Notes under the pieces: generated by a model
The model's database searches: none
What the model was told of the DNA's origin: nothing
What the model saw: the letters and a program-made list of their open reading frames with translations, nothing else
Source of the DNA: an uncultured SAR86 cluster bacterium
Lineage (GTDB): Bacteria > Pseudomonadota > Gammaproteobacteria > Magnimaribacterales > Magnimaribacteraceae
Direction: 5' to 3'
Assembly: GCA_902628375.1 (NCBI GenBank)
Contig: CACOMS010000001.1
Location: forward strand, 1 to 64,000
Length of the DNA stretch: 64,000 bases
Shown here: positions 32,553-42,004 of the stretch, in pieces
Numbering within the stretch: position 1 is the stretch's first letter
How the letters are laid out: each line of letters opens with the position of its first letter
Translations under genes and position numbers: made by a program

Positions 32553-35506
32553 AAATTATTCTCAATTAAAAAGTTTACCTTATCATCTAGTTTGGTAAAT
32601 CTCTCTAGATTAATTGTCTCCACTTTATCTGAACTCTTCAACATTACTTTCTGATCTTTAAAGGTAACTGATTTAAGATTTTCTGGAGAAGAAATTCTAA
32701 TTTCTGCTTCTAAAAATAGAGATCTCAATTCATCTGGAAATAACCCAAATCTATCTATCATTTCAATTTTTATATCTTTTAAATCCTTTAAAGTGGTTGC
32801 TGTAGCTATCTTATTGTAGAAAATTAACCTGATATTTATTTCCGACACATATTCTTCAGGTATATATGAAGATCTACCTAAATCTACTTCAACCTCACTA
32901 CGATCTAGATACTCAAAGTCTAATACCCCTCGTTCTATAAAATCTGTAGCCCTATTCAATAACTTCAGGTACAAATCTATACCTATAGATTCACAGATTC
33001 CACTTTGATTAGATCCAAGTATTTCTCCAGCTCCTCTTATTTCGAGATCCTTCATGGCTAACAAGAAGCCTGCAGATAAAGAGTTAGAGTCCTTCAAAGC
33101 CTTAAGTCTTTTATTTGATTTACTTTTATTTTTTATCTGTTTTGATCTTAAGAAATAGGCAAATGCTTGTTTCTTACCTCGTCCAACTCTTCCTCTTAAT
33201 TGGTGTAATTGAGCTAAACCAAGCATATCAGCATCTTCTACAATAAGAGTATTGGCATTACTGATATCAATACCGCTTTCTATGATGGTTGAACAAACTA
33301 ATATCTGAGTCTTATTTTCTAGGAAATTAATCATTCTTTCTTCAATATCTCTAGATTTAAGCTGACCATGAATGATTTCTACTTTTTGCTTAGGGAAATT
33401 CTCTTCTAACCTTTGCTTCCGGTCTTCTATAACTTTAAGGTCGTTGCATAAATAGTATATTTGTCCTCCCCTAAGTAATTCTCTTTGTATAGCTTCTTTT
33501 ATTAAATTTTCGTTATAAGAATGCACGAAGGTTTTTACAGAGATTCTATTGCTTGGAGGTGTTGAGATTATAGAAAGGTCCTTTAGTTTAGCCAAAGAAA
33601 GATTCATCGATCTTGGTATGGGTGTAGCTGAAAGTGAAAGGATTTCTACATCTTCTTTCATAGAAACAATTTTTTCTTTTTGTTTAACTCCAAACCTATG
33701 TTCTTCATCAATGATTAATAGTCCTAAATCTTTAAATTCATTTTGCTTTTGAATTAAGGCATGAGTTCCAATAATGATATCTATATTTCCGGATTTAAGA
33801 TCTTTTATTACTAAATCCCTTTGTTTTTTACTTAAATCTCTAGATAATTTAGCTATCTTAATCGGAAAGTCTTTGAACCTTTCTATGAATGTTTCGTAAT
33901 GTTGCTGAGCTAATAAAGTTGTTGGAACTAAAAGACACACCTGTTTAGAATTATAAGCAGCTATAAATGATGCTCTTAAGGCTACCTCAGTTTTACCAAA
34001 GCCTACTTCTCCACAAATTAGTCTATCCGTTAATTGTTTTGAATTAAGGTCCCTTTCAACTTCTTCAATAGTTTTTATTTGATCTGGAGTTTCTTGATAA
34101 GGGAAAAGCTTTTTAAATTCATCATATTCTTTTACTGGATATTGATAAGAAAATCCTTCTTTGCTATTTCTTCTGGCCTTAATTTCTAGTAATTCAGCTG
34201 CAACATCAAAAGTTCTCTTTAGAGCTTCACTTTTTCTTTTTTTCCATCTTTTAGAACCCAACTGGTTAATCTTTGTGTCTTCAGGTCCATGGAATTTATT
34301 TACTTTACTAATATCATTTATAGGCACGAATACTTTAGATTCATTCAAATATTCTATCTCTAGGCATTCATTTACAACATTATTTGCTTTTATTTGCTTA
34401 AGGCCATTGAATATTCCTATTCCGTGTTGAAGATGGACCACTTTTTCCCCTAATTGTGGTAAATATTCATTAGTAACTTTGGTAGCGGGTGAATTAATAA
34501 AATCTTCCTTCTCTTTTACCTCTATTTTTGGAGATCTAGAAAAGCAAAAAGAAGTAAATATTTTTTTCTGTATTAGATTGGTTATATATTCCTTATCTAA
34601 GTAAACTTCATCGGGAGACAAAAGCGGTCTAGTTCTGTCAAATTTATAGTTTTCATATCTTGAATGGATTAATTCATAAAAACTATTTAAAGACTCAACC
34701 CAAGAGTCTTCTAAATAAAATTCATGATTGTCATTCAAATAGTCAATAAGGTAAGTAGGTTCATTAAAGAAAAGCTTTGAATAAATTTCACCACCCTCAG
34801 TTTCTTTAAAATTAGAAAGTGAATTAAATATTTCACAATCATCTTCGTCTTCCTCAAATCTCAACCTCCAATTTTTTTTGAATAAATTAACTCCTTCTTT
34901 ATTGAACATAAATTCATTAGGTGGAAGAATACTTATGGAGTCTATTTTTTTTACAGTCGATTGATTTTTTGGATTAAAAGTTCTTAAAGAGATAATTTCA
35001 TTATCAAATTCTTCAATTCTTATAGGTAATCTATTTCCGCATGCAAAAATATCTATGATTTGGCCTCTAGTAGCAAAATCTCCTAGTTCTTCAACAAGAT
35101 CTGTTTTTTTATATCCAACAGATAATAATTCTTTTATAAGAATATTTCTGTCGAAAGGTTTATTTACCTCTAATGATTTAACTGAAAAAAGAGACTCTTT
35201 GGGAGGACATAAATCAATTAATGCCTGTATTGAAGTTACTATATTAAGAGAACTTTTATTTTTTAATTGAGCAAACGCCGTAAGTCTCTGATTTATTATT
35301 CTTTTAGAAGGAGAGAAAAAATCATATGGAAGAGTTTCGAAATGAGGGATATGAAGACAATTTATAGTTCCTTTTATTTCTTCAAATAAATTTTCTGCTT
35401 TATCTGGGGAAGATAAAACTATAATTTTTTGTTTAGATTTATCTTTAGTAACTAAAGAAATTAATTTTTCTATTGAAGAAAATTGTTTTTTTCTAAATTT
35501 GTCCAT
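32549..35506 (-). CDS. mfd: Transcription-repair coupling factor Mfd, shortened form
   Basis: 985 aa translocase that removes RNA polymerase stalled at DNA lesions and recruits UvrA. In order: UvrB-homology region (about 1-315, including the FETLPYD and GDFATRGQIIDIF segments), RNA-polymerase-interacting domain beginning near 350 (LGEKVVHLQHGIGIF), the RecG-like motor with Walker A GEVGFGKTEV near 499-508 and a DEEH box, the LRGRVGRG motif VI, and a C-terminal domain. E. coli Mfd is 1148 aa; most of the difference falls between residues about 305 and 345 here, where the separate D3 domain normally lies. All motor motifs are intact. Confidence 0.95.
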   Translation of the reverse strand: MDKFRKKQFSSIEKLISLVTKDKSKQKIIVLSSPDKAENLFEEIKGTINCLHIPHFETLPYDFFSPSKRIINQRLTAFAQLKNKSSLNIVTSIQALIDLCPPKESLFSVKSLEVNKPFDRNILIKELLSVGYKKTDLVEELGDFATRGQIIDIFACGNRLPIRIEEFDNEIISLRTFNPKNQSTVKKIDSISILPPNEFMFNKEGVNLFKKNWRLRFEEDEDDCEIFNSLSNFKETEGGEIYSKLFFNEPTYLIDYLNDNHEFYLEDSWVESLNSFYELIHSRYENYKFDRTRPLLSPDEVYLDKEYITNLIQKKIFTSFCFSRSPKIEVKEKEDFINSPATKVTNEYLPQLGEKVVHLQHGIGIFNGLKQIKANNVVNECLEIEYLNESKVFVPINDISKVNKFHGPEDTKINQLGSKRWKKRKSEALKRTFDVAAELLEIKARRNSKEGFSYQYPVKEYDEFKKLFPYQETPDQIKTIEEVERDLNSKQLTDRLICGEVGFGKTEVALRASFIAAYNSKQVCLLVPTTLLAQQHYETFIERFKDFPIKIAKLSRDLSKKQRDLVIKDLKSGNIDIIIGTHALIQKQNEFKDLGLLIIDEEHRFGVKQKEKIVSMKEDVEILSLSATPIPRSMNLSLAKLKDLSIISTPPSNRISVKTFVHSYNENLIKEAIQRELLRGGQIYYLCNDLKVIEDRKQRLEENFPKQKVEIIHGQLKSRDIEERMINFLENKTQILVCSTIIESGIDISNANTLIVEDADMLGLAQLHQLRGRVGRGKKQAFAYFLRSKQIKNKSKSNKRLKALKDSNSLSAGFLLAMKDLEIRGAGEILGSNQSGICESIGIDLYLKLLNRATDFIERGVLDFEYLDRSEVEVDLGRSSYIPEEYVSEINIRLIFYNKIATATTLKDLKDIKIEMIDRFGLFPDELRSLFLEAEIRISSPENLKSVTFKDQKVMLKSSDKVETINLERFTKLDDKVNFLIENNL

Positions 35507-35528
35507 CTTTAAAATCGAATGAGAAGTG

Positions 35529-35534
35529 TATAAT
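35529..35534 (+). promoter_or_regulatory. Candidate -10 element before the acyl-CoA dehydrogenase pair
   Basis: A perfect TATAAT in the short gap between mfd and the first acyl-CoA dehydrogenase, followed by an AAAGGTG ribosome binding site before the ATG at 35560. No good -35 box is visible at 17 bases. It probably drives the two dehydrogenases and perhaps gap. Confidence 0.4.
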
Positions 35535-35559
35535 AAAAAAAAATTTTAAAGGTGAAAAA

Positions 35560-36750
35560 ATGGACTTAAACTTTTCTGAAGAAGATATTTCATTCCAATC
35601 TGAAGTTAGGGATTTTCTATCGAATGATTACCCGGATGATATTAAGGATAAACAAGATAAAAGGATTCCTCTTAATAAAGACGAAATAATTAGGTGGCAA
35701 AAGTTACTTGCTTCTAAAGGGTGGTTTGCGATTAATTGGCCAAAAGAGTACGGAGGAACTGACTGGTCTCCGACTAAGAAATACATACTTCAGAATGAAT
35801 TGGCATCTGCAAATGCACCTGTTTTGATTCCTTTTGGTGTAAACATGTGTGGTCCTGTTATTTATACTTTTGGTACGGAAGAACAAAAGGAAGAGCACCT
35901 AGATAAAATATTGAATAGTGATGTTTGGTGGTGCCAAGGTTATTCAGAACCAGGATCAGGATCAGATTTAGCTTCTTTACAAACAAAAGCAGAAAAGGTC
36001 GATGATAAGTATGTTGTTAATGGTACAAAAACTTGGACTACTATGGCTCAGCATGCTGATTGGATATTCTGCTTAGTGAGAACTGAAACTACAGAAATTA
36101 AACAAGAAGGTATCAGTTTCTTGCTCATAGATATGAAAACCCCAGGAATTGAGGTGAAGCCAATAATAACTATCGATGGTTCTCATGAAGTTAATATGGT
36201 TTATTTTGATAATGTTGAAGTGCCTACGAGTAATCTGATTGGGGAAGAAGGCCAAGGATGGAACATAGCTAAATTTCTTTTGATGCATGAAAGAAGTGGA
36301 ATTGCAGGAATAGCAGCTTTGAAAAGGGAATTATCGAGACTAAAAGAAATTTCAGCAACTATAGAAAATGGCAATGGAGTGTTACTAGATGATCCAGACT
36401 TTAGAAAAAAACTTGAATCTACAGAGATTGAACTCACAGCAACAGAATTTACAGAATTAAGAACTCTGTCTGCTATGTCATCAGGGGGTTCTCCAGGAGC
36501 TGAATCTTCTATTCTTAAAATTAAAGGTACGGAGTTACAACAAACAATTTCTGAACTCTTTATAGAAATGTTGGGGTATTATGCTCATCCATTTTTTGAA
36601 GAAGATAAAATAGGTACTAATGAGACTGTAGGTCCAGATTATGCAGCTCCAGCGATGCCTCATTATTTAAACTATAGAAAAGTTTCTATATATGGAGGTA
36701 GTAATGAAATACAAAGAAATGTTATATCAAAAGCAATTTTAGGATTATAA
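35560..36750 (+). CDS. Acyl-CoA dehydrogenase, large subunit-like (PimC-type)
   Basis: 396 aa FAD-dependent acyl-CoA dehydrogenase. Seen: WPKEYGG and YSEPGSGSDL (FAD/substrate region), NGTKTWTT, and the C-terminal SIYGGSNEIQRNVI that binds FAD. At the position of the MCAD catalytic glutamate (in IYEG) this protein has Gly (IYGG), as in many family members whose base lies elsewhere. It resembles pimeloyl-CoA dehydrogenase large subunits and mycobacterial heteromeric FadE proteins. A second, complementary dehydrogenase gene starts 2 bases after its stop, so a heteromer is likely. Electrons go to EtfAB. Confidence 0.9.
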   Translation: MDLNFSEEDISFQSEVRDFLSNDYPDDIKDKQDKRIPLNKDEIIRWQKLLASKGWFAINWPKEYGGTDWSPTKKYILQNELASANAPVLIPFGVNMCGPVIYTFGTEEQKEEHLDKILNSDVWWCQGYSEPGSGSDLASLQTKAEKVDDKYVVNGTKTWTTMAQHADWIFCLVRTETTEIKQEGISFLLIDMKTPGIEVKPIITIDGSHEVNMVYFDNVEVPTSNLIGEEGQGWNIAKFLLMHERSGIAGIAALKRELSRLKEISATIENGNGVLLDDPDFRKKLESTEIELTATEFTELRTLSAMSSGGSPGAESSILKIKGTELQQTISELFIEMLGYYAHPFFEEDKIGTNETVGPDYAAPAMPHYLNYRKVSIYGGSNEIQRNVISKAILGL

Positions 36751-36752
36751 AT

Positions 36753-37880
36753 ATGGATTTTAATTTTAATGAAGAACAATCCCTGATTCAGGGTCAGGTT
36801 TCTCAGTTTATCCAAAGGGATTATGATTGGGAGAAAAGACAAGAACTATCAAACTCAGAAAGAGGATTCTCTGATGAAAACTGGAAGCAGTTTGGTGAAT
36901 TAGGTTGGTTAGGAATATCTATTTCAGAAGCTTCAGGGGGTTTTGGTGGTTCATCTTTAGATACGATGATAATCATGGAAGAATTTGGGAAAGGCCTAGT
37001 AGTGGAACCTTTTCTTGAAACAATTGTTCTTTCTGCATCAATCATAGATGAAGCAGGATCGCAACAACAGAAAGATGAAGTATTAAATAAAGTTATAGAG
37101 GGAAACCTCCACCTTGCAACTGCTTTTTCAGAACCACAAAGCAGGTTTAATTTAGAGGATGTTGTGACAACTGGTACTAAACAAGACGACTCCTATGTAA
37201 TAAATGGATTTAAGAGTGTGGTCATGAACGGCCCTGCTGCAGATAAGTTTATTGTTTCGGTACGAACTTCAGGCTCTCAATCAGACAATGAAGGAATAAC
37301 ATTATTCCTAGTGGATTCAGATCAAAAAGGGGTTTCTAAAAGAGATTATTCTACTGTAGACGGCAGAAAGGCTTGTGAATTAACTTTAGAGGACGTTTTG
37401 GTTCCATCTGACGCCATTATCGGAAAAGAAGGTAATGGATTAGGTTTGTTAAAAGAATCTATTAATAAAGGAATATTAGCGGTTTCAGCTGAAGCAGTAG
37501 GAGCTATGGAAGTTCTGTATAAAACAACTGTAGAGTACACTAAAACCAGAGAACAGTTTGGACAGGCCATAGGTAAGTTTCAAGTCCTTCAGCATAGAAT
37601 GGTTGATATGTTTATGGAGTACGAACAAGCTAAATCGTTACTTTATATGGCAACCATTAAGCATTCTGAAGGAGCAAAGGATGCTGATAAGGCTATAGCT
37701 GGATTGAAATATCATATTGGAAAGGCGGGAAAATTTGTAGGACAGCAATCAGTACAACTTCATGGTGGTATGGGTGTTACTGACGAACTTAATGTTGGTC
37801 ATTATTTTAAAAGACTTACAACCATTGGTACAATCTTTGGAAATTCAGATTATCACTTAACTAAATATTCAAAATTATAA
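36753..37880 (+). CDS. Acyl-CoA dehydrogenase, small subunit-like (PimD-type)
   Basis: 375 aa acyl-CoA dehydrogenase-fold protein. It keeps the RTREQFGQAIGKFQVLQHRM segment that the partner lacks (FAD contact across the dimer) but ends in TIGTIFGNSDYHLTKYSKL without the EIQR FAD motif that the partner has. This complementary loss is the pattern of alpha2beta2 heteromers such as PimCD or the FadE pairs of sterol degradation. The gene lies 2 bases after its partner and 2 bases before gap. Substrate, probably a dicarboxylic, branched or steroid-side-chain acyl-CoA, is unknown. Confidence 0.88.
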   Translation: MDFNFNEEQSLIQGQVSQFIQRDYDWEKRQELSNSERGFSDENWKQFGELGWLGISISEASGGFGGSSLDTMIIMEEFGKGLVVEPFLETIVLSASIIDEAGSQQQKDEVLNKVIEGNLHLATAFSEPQSRFNLEDVVTTGTKQDDSYVINGFKSVVMNGPAADKFIVSVRTSGSQSDNEGITLFLVDSDQKGVSKRDYSTVDGRKACELTLEDVLVPSDAIIGKEGNGLGLLKESINKGILAVSAEAVGAMEVLYKTTVEYTKTREQFGQAIGKFQVLQHRMVDMFMEYEQAKSLLYMATIKHSEGAKDADKAIAGLKYHIGKAGKFVGQQSVQLHGGMGVTDELNVGHYFKRLTTIGTIFGNSDYHLTKYSKL

Positions 37881-37882
37881 AA

Positions 37883-39355
37883 ATGACTTCAAAAGATCCA
37901 GATTCTAGGAAAAGAATAGGTTTACCCGAAGATTCTTTTGGTGACTTTCAGTATCGCCAAGCACTAGCTGAAGAAATGTTGCCACATATAGGCAGGATGT
38001 ATAGAAATAATGTGCATTTAATGCTTTACGGAACTTTACTTGTCAATTTATCTGTATCTGAAATTATGCAAGCTCATAGATTTGTTAGAGAAACAGAAGA
38101 AAACGAACTTAGTGAGTATGAAATTTACCAAGTAATTTTAATTTTATCTGAGCTTGGACTCGGGCCCTCAGAAATAGATGTAGGCATTATTGCCACTGCT
38201 TTTTTAGAAAATAAAGAAAAAGATTTAGAAGAGTTTGTCAAAAAATCAGTTGAGGATCTAATAGGTAAAGAACAACAACCAAATGGAGCACATAAGGATG
38301 TTGTTTTGTATGGTTTTGGAAGAATTGGCAGGCTAATCACAAGATTATTGATAGAAGATTCTGGGGGAGGGGATAACCTCAGACTTAGAGCAATAGTAGT
38401 TAGAAAATCAAGTGATGATGATATCGTTAAGAGAGCGAATCTTCTCAGAACCGATTCTGTTCATGGTCCTTTTAAAGGAACTGTAAGAGTTGAAAGAGAA
38501 ACTGAAACTTTAGTTATTAATGGGAATGAAGTAAAAATTATATACGCCAATTCTCCTGAAGAAATCGATTACACTAAATATAATATTGATGATGCTCTTC
38601 TTATAGACAACACAGGTATATGGAGAGAAAAAGAAGCATTAGCACAACATATAAAGTGTAAAGGAATTTCTAAAGTCTTACTTACAGCTCCCGGCAAAAA
38701 GGGAGTAAAAAATATTGTTTACGGAATTAACAATCAAGATTTACCCGAAAACGAAGAAATAGTTGGTGCTGCTTCCTGTACTACGAACGCAATAGTTCCA
38801 GTTTTAAAGGCTTTAAATGATGAATTTATAATCCAACAAGGACATATTGAGACTGTCCATGCCTATACAAATGATCAAAATCTAATTGATAATTATCACA
38901 AGAAAGCTAGGCGAGGTAGAAGTGCGGCCTTAAATCTAGTAATAACAGAAACTGGAGCTGGCAAAGCCGTAGGAGAAGTTTTACCTGAGCTTCAAGGTAA
39001 ATTAACTGCTAATGCTATTAGAGTTCCTACCCCTAATGTATCTTTAGCTATAATGAAATTAACCTTTGAAAACGAACATTCTAAGGAAGAGTTAAACTCC
39101 TTTTTAAGAAACAAAGCTTTTCATTCTGAGTTAAAAGACCAGATAGATTTTACAAGCTCTCCGGAAATGGTTTCCAATGATTTTGTAGGAAGTAGGTATG
39201 CATGTATTGTTGATTCGGCAGCTACTTTAAGTCAGTCAAATAATGCGGTTTTTTATGTATGGTACGACAATGAATTTGGTTATAGTGTTCAGCTACTTAG
39301 AGTTGCTAAACAAATGGCAGGAATCAAATATCCTAGATTTCCAAAATATTCATAA
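37883..39355 (+). CDS. gap: Glyceraldehyde-3-phosphate dehydrogenase with N-terminal extension
   Basis: 490 aa, about 150 residues longer than ordinary GAPDH. Residues about 1-135 form a helical extension without clear homology to a named domain; residues 139-490 are the GAPDH core, with the NAD-binding YGFGRIGR at 143-150 and active-site Cys299 in ASCTTNAI, followed by HAYTNDQNLID and the YDNEFGYS ending. Long-form GAPDHs of about 480 aa are known in marine and pseudomonad gammaproteobacteria, often near nqrA and mfd as here. It catalyses NAD(P)-linked interconversion of glyceraldehyde 3-phosphate and 1,3-bisphosphoglycerate; the extension may serve regulation or assembly. Confidence 0.93.
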   Translation: MTSKDPDSRKRIGLPEDSFGDFQYRQALAEEMLPHIGRMYRNNVHLMLYGTLLVNLSVSEIMQAHRFVRETEENELSEYEIYQVILILSELGLGPSEIDVGIIATAFLENKEKDLEEFVKKSVEDLIGKEQQPNGAHKDVVLYGFGRIGRLITRLLIEDSGGGDNLRLRAIVVRKSSDDDIVKRANLLRTDSVHGPFKGTVRVERETETLVINGNEVKIIYANSPEEIDYTKYNIDDALLIDNTGIWREKEALAQHIKCKGISKVLLTAPGKKGVKNIVYGINNQDLPENEEIVGAASCTTNAIVPVLKALNDEFIIQQGHIETVHAYTNDQNLIDNYHKKARRGRSAALNLVITETGAGKAVGEVLPELQGKLTANAIRVPTPNVSLAIMKLTFENEHSKEELNSFLRNKAFHSELKDQIDFTSSPEMVSNDFVGSRYACIVDSAATLSQSNNAVFYVWYDNEFGYSVQLLRVAKQMAGIKYPRFPKYS

Positions 39356-39361
39356 CTCTGC

Positions 39362-39395
39362 TAGAAAATAAGCTCACAGAACTATATAATTCGCG
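39362..39395 (+). promoter_or_regulatory. Promoter of the nqr operon with CGCG discriminator
   Basis: TAGAAA (39362-39367, 4/6), 17 bases, TATAAT (39385-39390), then TCGCG. The 14-base string CTATATAATTCGCG (39382-39395) also occurs upstream of icd at 50735-50748. The start would be near 39396, giving a leader of about 50 bases before nqrA. Confidence 0.65.
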
Positions 39396-39444
39396 CATAT
39401 TTTAATGTTGGGTTTTCTTTTTCATCCTAATTTGTACTTAGGAA

Positions 39445-40794
39445 ATGATAAAAATAAAAAAAGGCTTAAATCTCCCCATAACAGGATTACCTGTACAAAG
39501 CACAACTGACTCTAAAAGAATTCGATCTGTAGCTCTTCTAGGTGAAGATTATGTTGGCATGAAACCAACTATGATGGTTGATGTTGGCGATGAAGTAAAA
39601 GTTGGTCAGCCATTATTCGAAGATAAAAAAAATCCAGGTATTTTCTTTACATCTCCAGGGTCTGGCACCGTTTCTTCTATAAATAGAGGAGCAAGAAGGG
39701 CTTTGCAATCAGTAGTTATTGATCTGAAAGATCAAGAAGAATATGTGGACTTTAGTCACTATAAAATAACCCAATCCATAGATACAAATAATGTAAGAAA
39801 GGGTTTATTGGAATCTGGTTTATGGACATCGTTCCGCACAAGACCTTTTAGCAAAATACCTAATAAAGAGGCTAATCCAGATAATATCTTCATTAATTGT
39901 ATGGATACTAATCCTTTGGCTTTAAACCCAGTTTCTATAATTAATTCGAATATAGATGAACTTTTCTTAGGTATAAAAATATTAAATTCTTTAGAACCTA
40001 AAAACATCTACGTATGTGTTCCAGAAAACTTTTCTATTGATACGAGTAAATTAGAAGAAAATGTTCGAGTTCATAGTTTCTCTGGTCCGCATCCTTCGGG
40101 TCTAGTAGGAACTCATATGCATTACCTTTCTCCTCCTTCACTTACTAATATAAATTGGCATATTTCTAGTGCGGATTTAATAAGAATTGGTTCCTTCTTC
40201 AAGAATGGAAAATTAACTTTAGACACTACTATTAGTTTAGGCGGCCCAAAAGTTGAGAACCCAAGAATAATAAAAACAAGATTGGGTGCCTCAACAGATG
40301 AAATTTGTGCAGGAGAATTATTAGGTACAAATAATAGAGTTATATCAGGGTCAATTTTGAATGGTCGAGAAGCCTATGGGCCAAACGCATATTTAGGAAA
40401 GTATCATAATCAATTATCAGTAATAGAAGAGCCCTCAGAAGAGGATAGATTATTTATGAACTGGCTGAGACCTGGTTTTAATCTTTTTTCTCATTTACCA
40501 ATTTATATTTCCAAACTATCAAAAGATAAGAAGTATTCATTTAAGGCACTTATGAATGGATCGGATAGAGCTATAGTTCCCATTGGTATTTACGAAGAAG
40601 TGTTTCCACAGGATTTATTGGTTAGTCTCTTGCTTAGGGCTATCGTCATAAAAGACACAGAGCAAATTCAACTTCTTGGAGGATTAGAACTAGATGAAGA
40701 GGACCTTTCTTTATGTTCTTATGTTTGTCCTAGTAAATACGACTTTTCTTCCTTATTAAGAGCAAATTTAAATCAAATTGAGGTTGAAGGTTAA
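39445..40794 (+). CDS. nqrA: Na+-translocating NADH:quinone reductase subunit A
   Basis: 449 aa peripheral cytoplasmic subunit of the sodium-pumping NADH:ubiquinone oxidoreductase; it contributes to the quinone site. Recognised by the start (KIKKGLNLPITGLP), the VGDEVKVGQPLFEDKK and GSGTVSSINRGARRAL lipoyl-like region, and FINCMDTNPLA. Length matches the family. It is the first gene of a complete nqrABCDEF-apbE-nqrM unit under a promoter with a CGCG discriminator. Confidence 0.97.
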   Translation: MIKIKKGLNLPITGLPVQSTTDSKRIRSVALLGEDYVGMKPTMMVDVGDEVKVGQPLFEDKKNPGIFFTSPGSGTVSSINRGARRALQSVVIDLKDQEEYVDFSHYKITQSIDTNNVRKGLLESGLWTSFRTRPFSKIPNKEANPDNIFINCMDTNPLALNPVSIINSNIDELFLGIKILNSLEPKNIYVCVPENFSIDTSKLEENVRVHSFSGPHPSGLVGTHMHYLSPPSLTNINWHISSADLIRIGSFFKNGKLTLDTTISLGGPKVENPRIIKTRLGASTDEICAGELLGTNNRVISGSILNGREAYGPNAYLGKYHNQLSVIEEPSEEDRLFMNWLRPGFNLFSHLPIYISKLSKDKKYSFKALMNGSDRAIVPIGIYEEVFPQDLLVSLLLRAIVIKDTEQIQLLGGLELDEEDLSLCSYVCPSKYDFSSLLRANLNQIEVEG

Positions 40795-40795
40795 T

Positions 40796-42004
40796 ATGAA
40801 ATTTTTAAGGAAATTCTTTGATAACCTAAAACCAAGTTTTACGGAAGGTGGAAAATTTTCTAAATACTTTCCTCTATTTGATGTTTTTGAAAACCTTTTT
40901 TATTCATCTGATAGAAGAACCTTTGGTTCTATTCATGTTAGAGACAGTATAGATTTACAAAAAGTAATGGTAACCGTTTGGCTTGCGGCTTTTCCAGCAA
41001 TGTTTTACGGAATGTACAACATAGGTTTTCAAGCCTTAACAGCTTTGCAAATAGAAGGTGCTCAAACAACCAATGACTGGCATTTTATTTTTATAAATTT
41101 ACTCTGTAATTATGATCCTAATAGTATTTGGGATTGTTTCTGGTATGGGGCTTGCTACTTTATCCCCATATATTTAGTTACATTCATTGTGGGCATAGCT
41201 TGGGAAATGCTCTTCGCTGTAGTTAGGGGGCATGAAATTAGTGAAGGAGCTTTTGTTACAACTATTTTGTTCGCTTTGTGTTGTCCTCCTGATGCTCCTC
41301 TATGGCAAGTTGCTTTAGGTATAAGCTTTGGTTTGGTAGTGGGAAAAGAGATTTTTGGAGGTACAGGAAAAAATTTCTTAAACCCCGCTTTAACTGGAAG
41401 AGCTTTCATGTATTTTGCTTATCCTACTTATTGGTCTGGAGATAAAGCTTGGGTTGCTTTGGATGGATACAGTTCACCAACAATTTTGGGAATAGGCCCT
41501 CAAGAAGGATTAGTTGGAATTACCAATAATTATTCTTGGTGGGAAGCATTTATAGGATCCATTCCAGGCTCTGTAGGGGAAACATCAACATTGTTTATAT
41601 TGATAGGACTACTAATACTTTTATACACCCGAATCGCATCATGGAGAATAGTCGCAGGTGTTTTGATAGGAACTTTATTAACTAGCTTACTGTTTAATTT
41701 ATTTGGTTCGGACTCAAACCCTATGTATGAAATTCCTTTCCATTGGCATGTAGTTATAGGTGGTTATGCTTTCGGATTAGCCTTTATGGCCGTTGAGCCT
41801 GTCTCCGGATCTCATACTAATGCGGGTAGATGGGTTTATGGAATACTTATAGGTCTAATGGTGGTGTTGATTAGAGTGATCAATCCTGCTTTCCCTGAAG
41901 GCATGATGTTAGCTATTCTATTTGCTAATCTCTTTGCACCTTTAATTGACTATTATGTTCAAGAAAGGAATATTAAATCTAGAAAGAAAAAGGTAGTGGT
42001 CTAA
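40796..42004 (+). CDS. nqrB: Na+-translocating NADH:quinone reductase subunit B
   Basis: 402 aa membrane subunit with about ten helices. It carries covalently attached FMN on a threonine; the site is visible as Thr229 in GYSSPTI. I chose the ATG at 40796, two bases after the nqrA stop with GAAGG upstream, giving MKFLRKFFDNLKP; a TTG six codons earlier lies inside nqrA and lacks support. It transports Na+ with NqrD and NqrE, and binds quinone. Its stop overlaps the nqrC ATG. Confidence 0.97.
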   Translation: MKFLRKFFDNLKPSFTEGGKFSKYFPLFDVFENLFYSSDRRTFGSIHVRDSIDLQKVMVTVWLAAFPAMFYGMYNIGFQALTALQIEGAQTTNDWHFIFINLLCNYDPNSIWDCFWYGACYFIPIYLVTFIVGIAWEMLFAVVRGHEISEGAFVTTILFALCCPPDAPLWQVALGISFGLVVGKEIFGGTGKNFLNPALTGRAFMYFAYPTYWSGDKAWVALDGYSSPTILGIGPQEGLVGITNNYSWWEAFIGSIPGSVGETSTLFILIGLLILLYTRIASWRIVAGVLIGTLLTSLLFNLFGSDSNPMYEIPFHWHVVIGGYAFGLAFMAVEPVSGSHTNAGRWVYGILIGLMVVLIRVINPAFPEGMMLAILFANLFAPLIDYYVQERNIKSRKKKVVV

